A stretch of DNA of 64,000 nt from Corythucha ciliata (lineage: Eukaryota > Arthropoda > Insecta > Hemiptera > Tingidae), in contig CM075937.1 of the NCBI GenBank assembly GCA_038030265.1, forward strand, positions 15,872,001-15,936,000, read 5' to 3'. Of the stretch, positions 1 to 10,960 are shown in pieces (positions within the stretch are counted from its first letter, which is position 1; every line of letters starts with the position of its first letter). A program made the translations under genes and the position numbers. The notes below the pieces were generated by a model, which made no database searches, was not told the origin of the DNA, and saw only the letters and a list, made by a program, of their open reading frames with translations.

Positions 1-1500
1 GCTCAGGGCCAACATTTGAGAAAAAGCAAATCTGTGGCTTCTGAAGGAAACTTCGTGCCTAAAACGGAGAAATTCTAAAAGTGAATGAAATATTGGTACG
101 CTGGGCCAAAATAGTTCATAAGCCGCTAATTTGCGGCTAATATTCGGATAAACCTCTAATTAGCGCGGCTAAAATGAAGGAAAACGCTAATTTGTAGCTC
201 AAAGTGAATAAAACTGCTATGAGACTGCTAAAAAGGTAAAAAGTCACTAATTTTACAGTAAAATTGAGGATAACGCCAATTCGTGGCTCAAATTGAGTAA
301 GATATTGCTAACACGGGATGAAATCGCTACTTTTCCGCTGCTAAAATTGAGATGAAATGCGAACTCGCGGCTAAAATTGAGACCAATCTCTAATTCAAGG
401 ATATAGTGTAGAATAAGCTCTAATTAGCGGCAAAAATTGAGAAACATATCAACTTCTCGGCTGTAATTGTAAATAAATACACCCATTCATGGCATGTTAA
501 GGCAGCTTCTGGGATAAAACTGAGAAAAAGCGCTTGAATACATGAAAGTGAAAACAACTCATAATGGCGGGCGTACAAGTGTTTTAAACCTCGCTAATTT
601 GCAGCTAATATGGAGAATAATCCCTAATTAGCGCAACTAAAATTAAGAAAAACTCTGATTTGTATCTAAATTGTTGAAAAATCGCTAATTCACAGAATGA
701 AAACGCTTCTTCGCTGCAAAAAATTCCGAAAAAGTGCTAATTTCGCTGCGAAAGTTGGGGAAAATGACTTTATCGTGGAAAAAGTGTAGAAAAAGCTCTA
801 TGAATAAAATTTCAATTTTTGATTGTAATCATACGCCAGTTCTTGGCTTCTGAAAGCATCCAAGTTGCCTAGCGCAATTTTAGCCAAAAGTCGAAAATGG
901 TGAAAAAGCGCAAATTCGTGGTAAAAGATGAAAAAAAAAAAAAAAAAAAATCAGCGTAAGCGCTTTGCAATAATCGTTGGATATTATGTTGTATAAATAG
1001 CGCTAATTGGTGGCTGAATTATGGGAAAATTCGTATATTAACGGTACGTTAAAACTACCTATCAAAGGCCCCCCGGGCCCTAGTAAGGTGTAGGTCCGGC
1101 AGTCAGGTAAAATTGAGATAAATGAAGCGCTAATTAACGGCTGAAATAATAACAAATAACGAAAATGGACAAAAATGACTGTTATATGGATAAAGAGATA
1201 ATTTTCAGCTAGTTCTAAAATAGAGAAAAATGTTAATTCAAAAGCTTAAAAGCACTAGCACACGACCAGAGCTAAAATTATAAAATAACGCTTTTAATTC
1301 AGAAAAAGCTCTCATTTGTAGCTAAAGTTTAGACAATCAAACACTAATTCGTGGCTAAAAATAGCAATGCGTTCATTCGCTGCTACAACTAAGGAAAAAT
1401 TCTAATTAGAGGGCAACATTGAGATAAATTATTCACTGGTTCACGGCTAAATTAAAAAAAAAAAAAACGCAAACTTGTAAAAATGATGAAGAGCTAACTT
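1..1500 (+). repeat. Degenerate short-unit repeat array, family R1
   Basis: The stretch is a loose succession of ~28-36 nt units around the words GCTAATTCGCGGCTAAAA and TTGAGAAAAA. Spacing is irregular and no two units are identical. A G/C-rich block (1066-1105) and A-runs near 928-950 and 1454-1468 interrupt it. No coding frame is credible. The same words recur at 4.98-5.6, 8.6-9.07 and 36.8-39.9 kb and, reverse-complemented, at 15.1, 18.2, 31.7 and 61.7 kb. Confidence 0.75.
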
Positions 1501-2479
1501 CTCTCACAAGTGAGTAAAGTTGCTCTTTACTCGTCGATAGCTAAACTAAAGCTGGTTGTTGCTCTAGGTCCCCCAGTAGATCGCAGCAATACCTCTATTA
1601 CTCTATTAGCGATGGGGTGATGTCCCACTATGTCCTGTAATCTTCACACTGCTCGTACAAGTGATAGACAAGCCACACGTTGTGATTTCATAAGGATTTT
1701 TGTGTTCATGAAGTTCCGTTTCGGCAATTGTTTGGTATTGGTGGTTTGTTGGCAACAATTTGTTTCGTGATTTCTAATGTTTTCCCCCGAAATTAATCTA
1801 AGTCTTCCTTATTCATGTCCCTGCCATCTTAGTCTACAGCAGTAGCAAACGTCGATTGACTTATTTCGCCTCTCACACTAGGGAGTTGCTTTCGTAGCGT
1901 GCGCTAGGAACACCAATAAGATTCACGGGGAGGGCTGCAAAAATAAAATTAAATTTGTAACAATGTCAAATATAACAAATCGAACTTTTCAATAATAAAA
2001 AAAGAAATTACAGCAGATTTTTGTTTTGGTATTCACCAAAGTTTATTCAAATAATCAAAAATAACAAAAAACGTTGTTTCCATAAAAATCATTCGTGACC
2101 GAGACAAACTTTCTTCATAACGGCGGCGTGGAAAATGGTGAAGTATATACGGTGATAGATTTGGAACGTGTGGCGGGGGTTGTGCCTTGTGGAGGGGGAG
2201 GGGGGAGTAATTTCGATCGGGAAAAAGCACGCCGGCATGAGTAATGCCTCTGTTATGAGAATTTCCGAGAAATTTCTCTCCCTTGATTTTCTATCAAACG
2301 CTTGATTTACGATTCACCGTGAAACATCAACATCGAAGTATAAAAAAGGGTCGACGAAGAAGAAGGTTGCGAACGGGTGAGTTTGTGATGGAGCAAGTCT
2401 GTGGGGGTTTGTTGGTGGTTGTGGTGGAGGGGTTTTGAACCAGGACAGGACGAAAATCGTTTTAGCTTCTCCTTGATTT

Positions 2480-3225
2480 TGTACTCTTTTTCTTCTTTCT
2501 GTTGACTGGGCATGGCCGTTATACATGCACAGAATTTATTGTTGGATTTTTCAGCAAAGGTGTCACCAACTTTATGAAAAAATCAATAAGGGGGTGGGGT
2601 GGTTTTTGGAAGTTTGAAATTGCCAGAAAGTCTCGAGTTCTGGAGATTAATAATGTATTTCTATTAATGGACTTCGATTTATTTATCGAAATTGAAAAAG
2701 TCAGAAATCTGAATGGTAGGAAAGAGAAGGGGACAACAATTTCGAAAATCTTCAAATTTCACATAAATTTTTATTATTTGGTGAAAATTAAAAGTAACTT
2801 TTGGTAATTAACTATGTAATTTATTTGAGTAAAACATTCATTTTATTGCAAACATATTGCCGACTAGTTTCGGGGTTGTGCACTTCATTCTCAAAGCATC
2901 CAGACCGAAACAAATCTCTCCGTCACAATCATGTCAAAGACAAAATTCGTAAAAATGTCGGACTTGCAAGGAAATTCCTTTCTTCTCTCAATACTGCCAC
3001 AACTAGATAAAATTAATGGATTACCCAAAGAAATTAGTTAATAACCTATCGTATTAAAATTTGTTAATGTTACCTATATACGTCTTTACTTCGCAGAAGT
3101 TTTAGTAGAACCACGTTGGATGAAAAGGTTTTATTCTTGTTTTCTCTACTGACATTGGCATGACCGTTATACATGTACAGAATGTATTATTAGGTGATTT
3201 TACTGCAAACGTGTCACAGAATTTG
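2480..3225 (+). repeat. Diverged direct duplication, copies at 2480-2580 and 3135-3225
   Basis: Both ends of this interval carry related ~90-bp segments containing GGCATGGCCGTTATACATG or GGCATGACCGTTATACATG, followed by CAGAAT.TATT and a GCAAA.GTGTCAC motif. They lie about 650 bp apart in the same orientation. This could be an old tandem duplication or two copies of a dispersed repeat. Confidence 0.55.
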
Positions 3226-3873
3226 TATGTCACTCTGAGCTTTCAGTATTGCTGGCGAGTAGCAATGCGGTACACATTTATTCAAATATCGCTCAGTATT
3301 TAAATTACAATCACAGTCTACACTCTACAAGATTGTTCAAAAATGAAATTGCATTATACAACGATTCCTATCTTTCTTCTAGCCTCCTACACAACTTGAA
3401 ACTAATTTGACCCTTAAAATCACAGGAAAAAGCTCTCCCCTCACTAAAAAAAAAAAAAAAATTCGCGAGGGAAAGAATCGTTTCCCCACCTTCTCTAGGA
3501 CTTTTAAAGGGCCCGTAGGATTGGTGAAATCGATAGGACTTTCATTCTTTTTTACTTTTTAAAGTAAAACTCAATCTCGTTCTATCTTGAATCTGTCGAG
3601 ATCCGTTTCTTAAGTTCTTTTTTGTTTGAAAAAAAAGGGAATAAAAGAACCAATACGTCATTCGGTGGGTTATTGGTGGAGGGGGTGGAGGAGTCATGCA
3701 ATAGTCGATTCATTTCTCTTATATAAACAATACTTTTGTATGAAGGCGGTAGAGGAAAGACATTGTATAGTGATGGGTGAGGCAAAATGTAAACATTCTT
3801 ATTGTTTTCCTCAGTTCACCCCTGCTCAGCAATACACACACTGTGTATGTCACATCAATTTCATTTTTTCTCT

Positions 3874-3878
<5 letters not shown>

Positions 3879-3926
<48 letters not shown>
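3879..3926. repeat. (TC)n microsatellite
   Basis: An almost pure TC dinucleotide run of about 24 repeats. The overlapping open frames that read as serine-leucine repeats are artefacts of this tract. Confidence 0.95.
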
Positions 3927-3929
<3 letters not shown>

Positions 3930-4979
3930 CTTTGCTTAGCTTCAACGATGAAATATCATCAAGTTTCCTCTTTCAGAACCACCGTATACAACGTATGATT
4001 GAGGAATGATGGGTCGTGGAGTGGTGGGGTTGGGGGGCACACTGAGTACTGTTCCAGCCTCTAATTGAAATAAATAATACTTCATTACTTTCTAGCAAAC
4101 TCGAGAGAGTTTTACCTCACATTTTTCGCTTTTTTCCTGCATCCCAAACCACATTGCCGACAAGCCACAAATTTTTTAAAAACTGGCTAACTTGAATTAA
4201 AAATTAAACACCACTGTTGGGATGAGGAGGGAGTTGAAAAACAAGACCGTTAGAGAGAACTATAGGAGAGGAGGGTCGCGTCGTGGGATTTGGTCTAGGA
4301 GTTGAGATGAGTTGGTTTTAGTAGTCTTTAAACGGAACTCAAGGGAAATCAGCGCGATGTGGATTTAAACGTGGCGAGGTGGGAAGGTCTAAAGTAGGAA
4401 TGGATAGGCAAAGAATGGGTGAGCAACTAGGAAATCTTTTTTGGGGGGGTTTTAATTAGAAACCAGTCTTCACCCCTGCCACATTTTTGTACTCTGTACA
4501 GAATTGGGAAGGAATGCTGTTTTTTTTTAGGTATGTGTATGCTCGAGATTGAAACTTGTTTTCATGCACGTGATGTCATTTATTACGAATTTTGTACACT
4601 AATTTAGCCTTGGCACTGCCATGGAAATTACTCGGTATGAGATTGAAAAGAGACGGGATAAGGCCATCGTGGCATTGTTTTACCCCCCGTAGGGAATATG
4701 GAAGTAAAAAAGGATCCTACTCTGGGCTGCGGAAGAATCCACGTGAATACCTCACCTGGCAGATTTCGTACAGAAAAACCAATCCAAAGTATTAGCGTTC
4801 AAGTTCAGCGCACATACCGTTCAAGCGCACCGACCGCCACGAGGCGAGGAACTAGTTGACCCCGGTGAAGTTCCCTCCGCAGGGATCGTACCCACGAACC
4901 ACGAAACCACGAATGCACAAAAGCTCCCATGTTTTCTGATGATCACGCAAAATGTGGTTTTTTGGGGGTAAGTCCGCTT

Positions 4980-5610
4980 CTAAAGGTATGGAAAAATTAC
5001 TAATTTGTGGCTGAAATGGAGCAAGCGTGCTAATTCGTGGATTCTAGAAAGTGTTTCACGAGACCGAGACCGATACGAGACTTGAGTGGTCTCGATTCTG
5101 AAAAGTTGGTATCGGTCTCGACCATAGTAAGTCGGTATCGGTCTCGCTCACGAAAGTCTCGGTATCGGTCTCGAAAAGTAAAAAGATCTGAGGGCTTCGT
5201 ATGCCAAATTGTAGTGTAACTATCTAGGAAATACCAAGTCAACTACGATAGAGTCTGTAGGACATATCGACCGCGGGGGAACAAAACAATCGAATAGGAT
5301 CGATCGTGTTTAGAATTGCACGAAAGGGACTCTCGTTCTCTTTCCTCATAATTAGTTGGGCTCTCAGATTCTTGGTAACCAGTTGACGAGTACGCGCATA
5401 AACATTCGACAAAGCTCTAAATATGCGTGTCTGAAATTGCGAAAAAGTGTTCGTTTGTGGCTGAAATGGATAAAAAGCGCAAATTCACGGCTGAAACGGA
5501 GAAAAAGTGCTAATTCGCGGCAAAAATTGGAAAACTCCTAAATCACGGCCAATATTATTGATAAAACGCCAGAATTCGCGGTTTCTGAAGACAAATTGGA
5601 GTTCACAGTT
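4980..5610 (+). repeat. R1 repeat array, second patch
   Basis: R1 words (CTAATTTGTGGCTGAAATGG, GCTAATTCGCGGCAAAAATT) are seen at 4980-5045 and 5430-5610. The middle is occupied by a different short repeat and unassigned sequence. Unit length and wording match the array at the left end of the window. Confidence 0.65.
5050..5185 (+). repeat. GGTATCGGTCTCG short tandem motif cluster
   Basis: The word GGTATCGGTCTCG occurs exactly three times at spacings of about 30-35 nt, preceded by diverged versions (GAGACCGAGACCGATACGAG). Related words (CCTCGGTCTCC, AGGTCTCGTCTCGGTATC) recur at 8510-8562, just past the other end of the rearranged LINE. The clusters may be a minisatellite into which the LINE inserted. 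Confidence 0.6.
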
Positions 5611-5908
5611 GATAAAATGAAATGATCGAACGCTATAGTGCGTAAAAATTATATTTATTATTCATTTGGAGATCAAGGGGCCTCGTTGATATTTCTGCTC
5701 GCGGCCTACGGTTAGAAGTATTTGATTTTAGGGGTTTTCTTCGTCTGTATTCGTTGCTACGAAAACAAAATGGTGGAGGGGGATTTGATTGGGTTGGTTG
5801 GGGGGGGGGGGGCTCGAGATGGTATGGGGTGGGAAAGGGCTTATCTGGGACCCCTCTGGGGTAGGGGTGGTGTAATCGAAACCTCATCCCTTCCTTCGGT
5901 ATACCCTC

Positions 5909-6580
5909 TTACCCAGCCATTATGCTTAGAGCGATTTGACCACTGACGAGTTGCACATACGAGCTGCGGGGGCAAAATCTACTGTCCATCAGCCAAGTTC
6001 CTGGTCCAACAGACCATCCTAAGAATGAACACGGCGACAAGCGTCGGGATTCTGCCCTGTTGAAAGAGTGGCCTGCAAGAATCTCTCGGCTTCGCCCCCA
6101 CGAGAACTCGAACTGCATTCTTCTAGAGCTTGAGGACCTTATGAGAACATGGAGAGTTATACCCCACACCTCAATACCATAAGACATTTTGGAGTGGAAG
6201 ATGGCAAAGTAAACCACTCTGAGAACAGATCCCGATAGTGACGTCGACAGCCGCCAAAGCACGAACACGGCCCGCGACAGCGACACACACGGGCAGGCCA
6301 CATGAGCCTCCCACGACAATCTTGGGTCAAACGTTATTCCCAGGAACTTGACAATGGAGCAATTCACCCTGCCACAGGAAAGGTCCACCTGCAAGTCCTG
6401 CGTCTCTGCTTGATTTACTACGAGACGGTTTGCCAGGCACCAGTCTCTCAGGGTCGATGATGATTCTTCAACGCCCCTTCGAGCATCCTCTATGTCACTC
6501 CCCGAGCTCACCATTGCGACATTATCAGCGCAAAGGAACGGCTGCACCCTTGCCGACTCTAGGTTCATCACGAGATCCAA
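5909..6580 (-). pseudogene. Non-LTR retrotransposon RT, C-terminal part
   Basis: The antisense frame carries the second half of a LINE reverse transcriptase. The catalytic loop reads FLCADNVAM where F.ADD is expected, so the second aspartate of the active pair is Asn. Next come a helix with WCLANRLVVNQAET and the conserved VKFLGITFDPRLSWEAHV (RT motif 7 and thumb). Length fits the part after the YADD box. The matching first half of the RT lies immediately to the right on the opposite strand. A nonfunctional fragment of an RT acting in target-primed reverse transcription; clade (Jockey/CR1/R1-like) is not resolved. Confidence 0.8.
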
Positions 6581-7556
6581 CCGATGCCCGGTATTGGAAG
6601 AAGGCCCTCGTGACTGCCAGGAGGGAGTATGGGAAGGACCTTAAGATCGCAAAAATGGAGTTTAACGACAACACTATTCGTCTTTCTGACAATAAAACTC
6701 GTTCAGCGTGGAATATCGTCTGGAGAGAGCTGCGCAATTCTCTCATGAAGGATATAGCGCTCCTCTCCTAGCGCTCCGGAGGCAATCAATCTGGATGGAT
6801 TGAATTATTATTTTGCTAATGCTGCTGCGGAGCTGGTGGAGGATGTAACTCTTTCTCCCTGCAGTGCCGCTGATTTTCTGCCGAATGGATGCAGTCCTGT
6901 GGAGTCTTTATCGTTGAAGGATGTATCCGTCGAGAAGGTGTTTGCGGCCATCTTAAAGTTGAAAAAATCGAGGGTGGAAGATGCCTACGGCCTCACTGCT
7001 GAATTAATTCAGTTGGTAGGAGCTCGAATAGCGAAGCCACTAGCCTACGTACTAAATTGATTCTTGCGCACTGGGCGTGTCCCTCCTTAATACAAGATAT
7101 CCCGTGTGATCCCGCTTCCAAAAAAAAGTGCAGACGAGTACAGTGATCTCGTCTTATCTCGATTACTTGTATTTTCTTCAAGACTTTCGAACTCTTGGTC
7201 AGCGAACAGGTAACGGACTTCTACTTCTACTGCTACGGAGATCTACTGCTCTTGCGACCTTGGGCTTGCTTCGCAGGAGGCTCCACAGCGCCGAGCGTAA
7301 AGAAAAAATAGCTATCCGACTTTTTGACCTGTCACGGGCGTTTGACACCATAAATATTCACGTCCTCGCTGCGAAACTTGCCTATTGGGGTGTTGACAGC
7401 AAGACGGTCGGGACTTTTCTGTCCTTAGTGTCTGGTTAGCAGCAATTCGTTTCTTACGGGGGCGGTGACTCTGCTACGCTGCCTTTACGTGATCTTGGTG
7501 TAAAACAGGGCTCTATTCTGGGACCCCTGCTTTTCAACATCTTTAACAACAACTTT
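6570..7556 (+). pseudogene. LINE linker and RT N-terminal part, inverted segment
   Basis: On the plus strand, broken frames encode the endonuclease-RT linker (RREYGKDLKIAKMEFNDNT, then NYYFANAAAELVEDV), followed by RT palm motifs: FDLSRAFDTINIHVL around 7320-7350, with the first catalytic Asp, and GVKQGSILGPLLFNIF at 7497-7545. Stops and frameshifts interrupt it. The sequence stops exactly where motif 5 (the ADD box) should follow, and that box lies at ~6520-6532 on the other strand. So this piece is inverted relative to its neighbours. Its first ~370 bp are also present inverted at 7557-7930. Confidence 0.8.
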
Positions 7557-8490
7557 AAGATGGCCGCAAACACCTTCTCGACGGATACTTCCTTCAACGA
7601 TAAAGACTCCACAGGACTGCATCCATTCGGCAGAAAATCAGCGGCACTGTAGGGAGAAAGAGGTACATCCTCCACCAGCTCCGCAGCAGCATTGGCAAAA
7701 TAATAATTCAATCCATCCAGATTGATTGCCTCCGGAGCGCTAGAAGAGGAGCGCTATCCTTCATGAGAGAACTGCGCAGCTCTCTCCAGACGATATTCCA
7801 CTCTGAACGAGTTTTATTATCAGAAAGACGAATAGTGTTGTCTTTAAACTCCATTTTTGCGATCTTAAGGCCATTCCCAAACTCCCTCCTGGCAGTCACG
7901 AGGGCCTTCCTCCAATACCGGGCATCGGTCGGATCACTACTTTCAAAACGCTGGAAGGAAATTTAGCGATTTCTCATCTCCCACAAGGCCTGCGAGTACC
8001 AAGGGTAGCCTTTAGCTGAATAATTCGGGTTGTTTCCAACTATCCTTCTTGGACAGTAACTGTCAAGCAGGTCGATCAACCTCGATAGAAAGACGTCCGC
8101 AGCATCGGTTGCTGGGGCATTGTAAACGTCGAACCACATGCCTGGAGTCCCCATCGACTCACCAAACGCAACAAGACTCTCAGGAGTCATGCATCTGCGA
8201 AACGCCCCGAAGGCACCAGCAGGCGGCTCACTAATTGCAGACGAAAACACAAACTCCAGAGATCTGTGATCAGAGAAACTCTCGCGTCCAAGACGACATT
8301 CAAAGCGAGAAGAATGTACATTGGTTACGACTACGTCCAAAGTTGTCTGGGTCCCATTGTAATGAGCTCTAGTTGAGTCAAGAGTCAGTCCCCGAAACTC
8401 TCAACCCAAATGTCTCTAAGAGATCAAGAAGCTCTCGGCGCTCGGGATGCTCCAACTCCATGCGCACATTCAAATCCCCATCCATGATCA
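7557..8490 (-). pseudogene. LINE endonuclease C-terminal region and linker
   Basis: Antisense frames read the C-terminal half of an APE-type endonuclease. GDLN lies at about 8469-8480 (family GDFN). LDVVVTN follows around 8320-8345 and FSDHRSLEF around 8255-8277, with the catalytic D and H. The RT linker comes next (SYCPRRIVGNNPNYSAKGYP, RREFGNGLKIAKMEFKD, NYYFANAAAELVEDV). The linker duplicates the plus-strand copy at 6570-6960. A frameshift separates GDLN from LDVVV. This is the 5' part of a minus-strand LINE whose RT C-terminus lies at 5909-6580. Confidence 0.8.
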
Positions 8491-8589
8491 ACAGTGACCT
8501 ATACCGTTCCGCCTCGGTCTCCAGGTCTCGCCCTCTTCAAAGTAGGTCTCGTCTCGGTATCAGTGCATCCTATTCTAGATGCAAGTCCC

Positions 8590-9065
8590 AGGCCCGAAAT
8601 TAGGAAAAATCGCTATTCGTGGTTTTTCGAAAAACTTCAAAAGTCTATGTTCTTTTATGGTATATTATGTAGACAGGCTGTGGCTAAACGCTAATTTAAG
8701 GCTAATTTAAGGCGAAATTTGAGAACAATTGTTTATTCGTGACTGAGTCGTGAAAAATCTCTCTTCGTGACTTAAGGCACTCATTTACAGCAAGGCCGTG
8801 AATTTTTTATTTAGAAAGTACATTGATTCAAGGCGGAAATTGAGAATAAGCGTCATTTCGAGACTAATATTGAGAAGAAACAGGGCTAATTCCCCCTACC
8901 CCCCCCTGATGTTCGGCTAAAATTGGGAGAAACTGCCAGATTGTGGTTTTTGAAGGCAACTTTGTAGTGGCTGAAATTAATGTGGAATCGCATTAAATTG
9001 GGCTGATTCTCGGGGAGCTTGTCCTGAGGCTAAAATATTAGAAAAAGCGCTAATTTGGGGATATA
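8590..9065 (+). repeat. R1 repeat array, third patch
   Basis: Irregular R1 units (GCTAATTTAAGGC, TTGAGAATAAGCG, CTAAAATTGGGAGAAACTG) with a C-run near 8900. No coding potential is seen. Confidence 0.6.
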
Positions 9066-9239
9066 AGATTTTAGTTCAGACGTTAATTCATGGGTTTTTC
9101 CACGCTTCGTGTCACAGAAGTGTGTAAAACGCTTGATTGGGATAAAAGCGGGGGGCATGACAAATGATACGCGTGAAACTTCGCGAATCCGTCGTGGACG
9201 GTTAGTCCAGGGTCTATATGAACATAATACAACCAGATG

Positions 9240-9420
9240 CGACTCGTGGTTATTCAGCCCAAAAACTTGCAATTTCTCTGAAATTAAAAACCCAAAACTT
9301 GCAATTTCACAGACGTAAAAGATCCCAAGCTTGCACATTCGCAGGAATAAAAAGCATAAACTCGCAATTTTGAGGATAATTAACCAGGAAACTTCCAATT
9401 TCGTGAGTATATTCATCATT
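9240..9420 (+). repeat. R3 repeats (CTTGCAATTTC words)
   Basis: About six units carry AACTTGCAATTTC- or ACTCGCAATTTT-like words at ~25-30 nt spacing, some followed by GAATATTCAG-type words. The same family is at 40.2, 42.1-42.55, 50.9-51.6 and 51.9-52.3 kb. The minus-strand open frame across it is a by-product. Confidence 0.6.
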
Positions 9421-9629
9421 CGGCTTTGGCCACTATTCAGCCGTGTAATTATACCGTAATTTTGCTGAATTTGGTTATATTTACCTTTGAAACATAGGCA
9501 TAGCCAGCGGGAGGCGTGGGTGGGCAGTTGCCCTCCCCCAGACTTAGACACTAAGCACATGCTTAGTGAGGCTGCTTCCCACCCACAGACCTACCGATCA
9601 ACCCCCCCCCCCACCATCAGACCTTACAG

Positions 9630-10210
9630 ATAAAAAACTGTCAAAAAGTTCAATTCCAACAGGCTTGTCACATTTCTTTTCGACAATTTTTTGTCGCAGT
9701 TAGATAAAGCTGAGCAAATAAAACCGATTTCTCTAATTTCGCTCACTAAAACACCAATTTTGCCGTATTCTTGTGGTGAAACCCCAATTTTTCTGGATAG
9801 CAGAGCGCCAAATTTATAGCCCATTTTCTTGGTTTTTTAACATTAAAAAAACCAAGTTCGCAGCTCTGCCTCACTAAAATTTTCAGGGGTAACATCGTCA
9901 ACAGTTTTGTAAGACAAATTTGACACTTGAAACCATTTTCTCAGATTTCACTCTATAAAGCACCAATTTTTCGGATTTTCCACTCTGAAAAAAACAAACA
10001 AAACAAAACAAAAAAAAACACATTTTCTTGTGTCTGGTTCACTAAAAAAAATCAATTTCACGGATTTTTTGTTGCTGACAAACCTGGTGGTCTAATTCGA
10101 AGACCGATTTCGCTGATTTTACGCACTAAACAAGACATTTTCGCAGGGTTGACTCACTAATGATTTCTTCCAGATTTCGCTATTTCAAAAAATAAAATTT
10201 CGCGGATTTC
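9630..10210 (+). repeat. R4 repeats (CCAATTTTTCGGATTTCACTC words)
   Basis: Units of ~30-40 nt contain (A)CCAATTTTT/TTTCGC, then GGATTT, then CTCACTAAA. Adenine runs sit between 9985 and 10020. The family recurs at 52.4-53.2, 57.46 and 59.95-60.4 kb. No gene is seen. Confidence 0.6.
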
Positions 10211-10234
10211 ACCACGGATTTTTGTCTGTTTAAC

Positions 10235-10960
10235 TTGAAAAAACCACACATTTATGGTTTTTGATTTTTCCTAGGACGAAATTGCCAGTTCCAATGGAGC
10301 AATTGACAGTTTTTAAGACGAAATTGACATTTTCAAGGGTAACATCGTCGACAGTTTTGTAAGACAAATTTGACACTTGAAATTTACATTTTTTTGGGTG
10401 GAATTGACTGTTTTGTATTTGAACGAAATTGATAGTACCCGTAGGACAAAATTGATTGTTTTGTCCCACAAAACTGACAGTTTTGAATGATGAAATTGAC
10501 GTTTAGAACCATGAAAATGACAGTTCTAAAGACGCATTCGACAGTTTTTGGGGCGACACGGTCAGTCTCAACATCGAAATTGCCAGTTTCCAGGACAGAA
10601 TTAACGGTTTTTGGAACATAAAGTTGAAATTTTTCAAAGATGCAATTGCCATCTTGTGGATCAATAGTTTTGATCGATAAAATTGACAGTCTTAAGTGAC
10701 ATAATTGTCAGTTTACGTTGGATGAAATTGACAGTTTCCAAAATGAAATGAACAGTTTACAGGACGAAAGTAACAGTTTCTTGGCCAGCCTCTTGCCAGT
10801 TTCAGGACGGTATTGACAGACTAAAGGCAAAATTGACTTTCTCCGAGACAACGTTGACAGTTGTGTACATGTTGTGAAGGACAAAATTGACAGTTTTAAA
10901 CGATCTAATGTAATGGACAGCTTCTGAAGCTGCGTTTACATTTGAAGTTTTTGCTCTTGC
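10235..10960 (+). repeat. R2 repeats (GACGAAATTGACAGTTTT)
   Basis: More than twenty ~25-32 nt units are built on GACGAAATTGACAGTTTT and variants (GACAAAATTGACAG, GATGAAATTGACAGTTTCC). It is the clearest block of this family. It recurs at 27.8-28.4 kb and, inverted, at 54.1-55.0 and 59.55-59.77 kb. Confidence 0.75.

Larger units (their letters stand above)
1501..4979. other. Unassigned AT-rich spacer
   Basis: I see no supportable gene here. Open frames are short, low-complexity or overlap each other. The stretch contains a diverged direct duplication (2480-2580 and 3135-3225), a TC microsatellite and several A/T runs. Distal regulatory DNA cannot be excluded, but nothing in the sequence shows it. 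Confidence 0.5.

Noticed and set aside
3626..4009. 127-codon plus-strand frame
   Set aside because: Its longest part is translation of the TC microsatellite; the remainder has no domain.
9030..9560. 176-codon minus-strand frame
   Set aside because: It runs through R3 repeats and a low-complexity stretch; composition reflects the repeat words.
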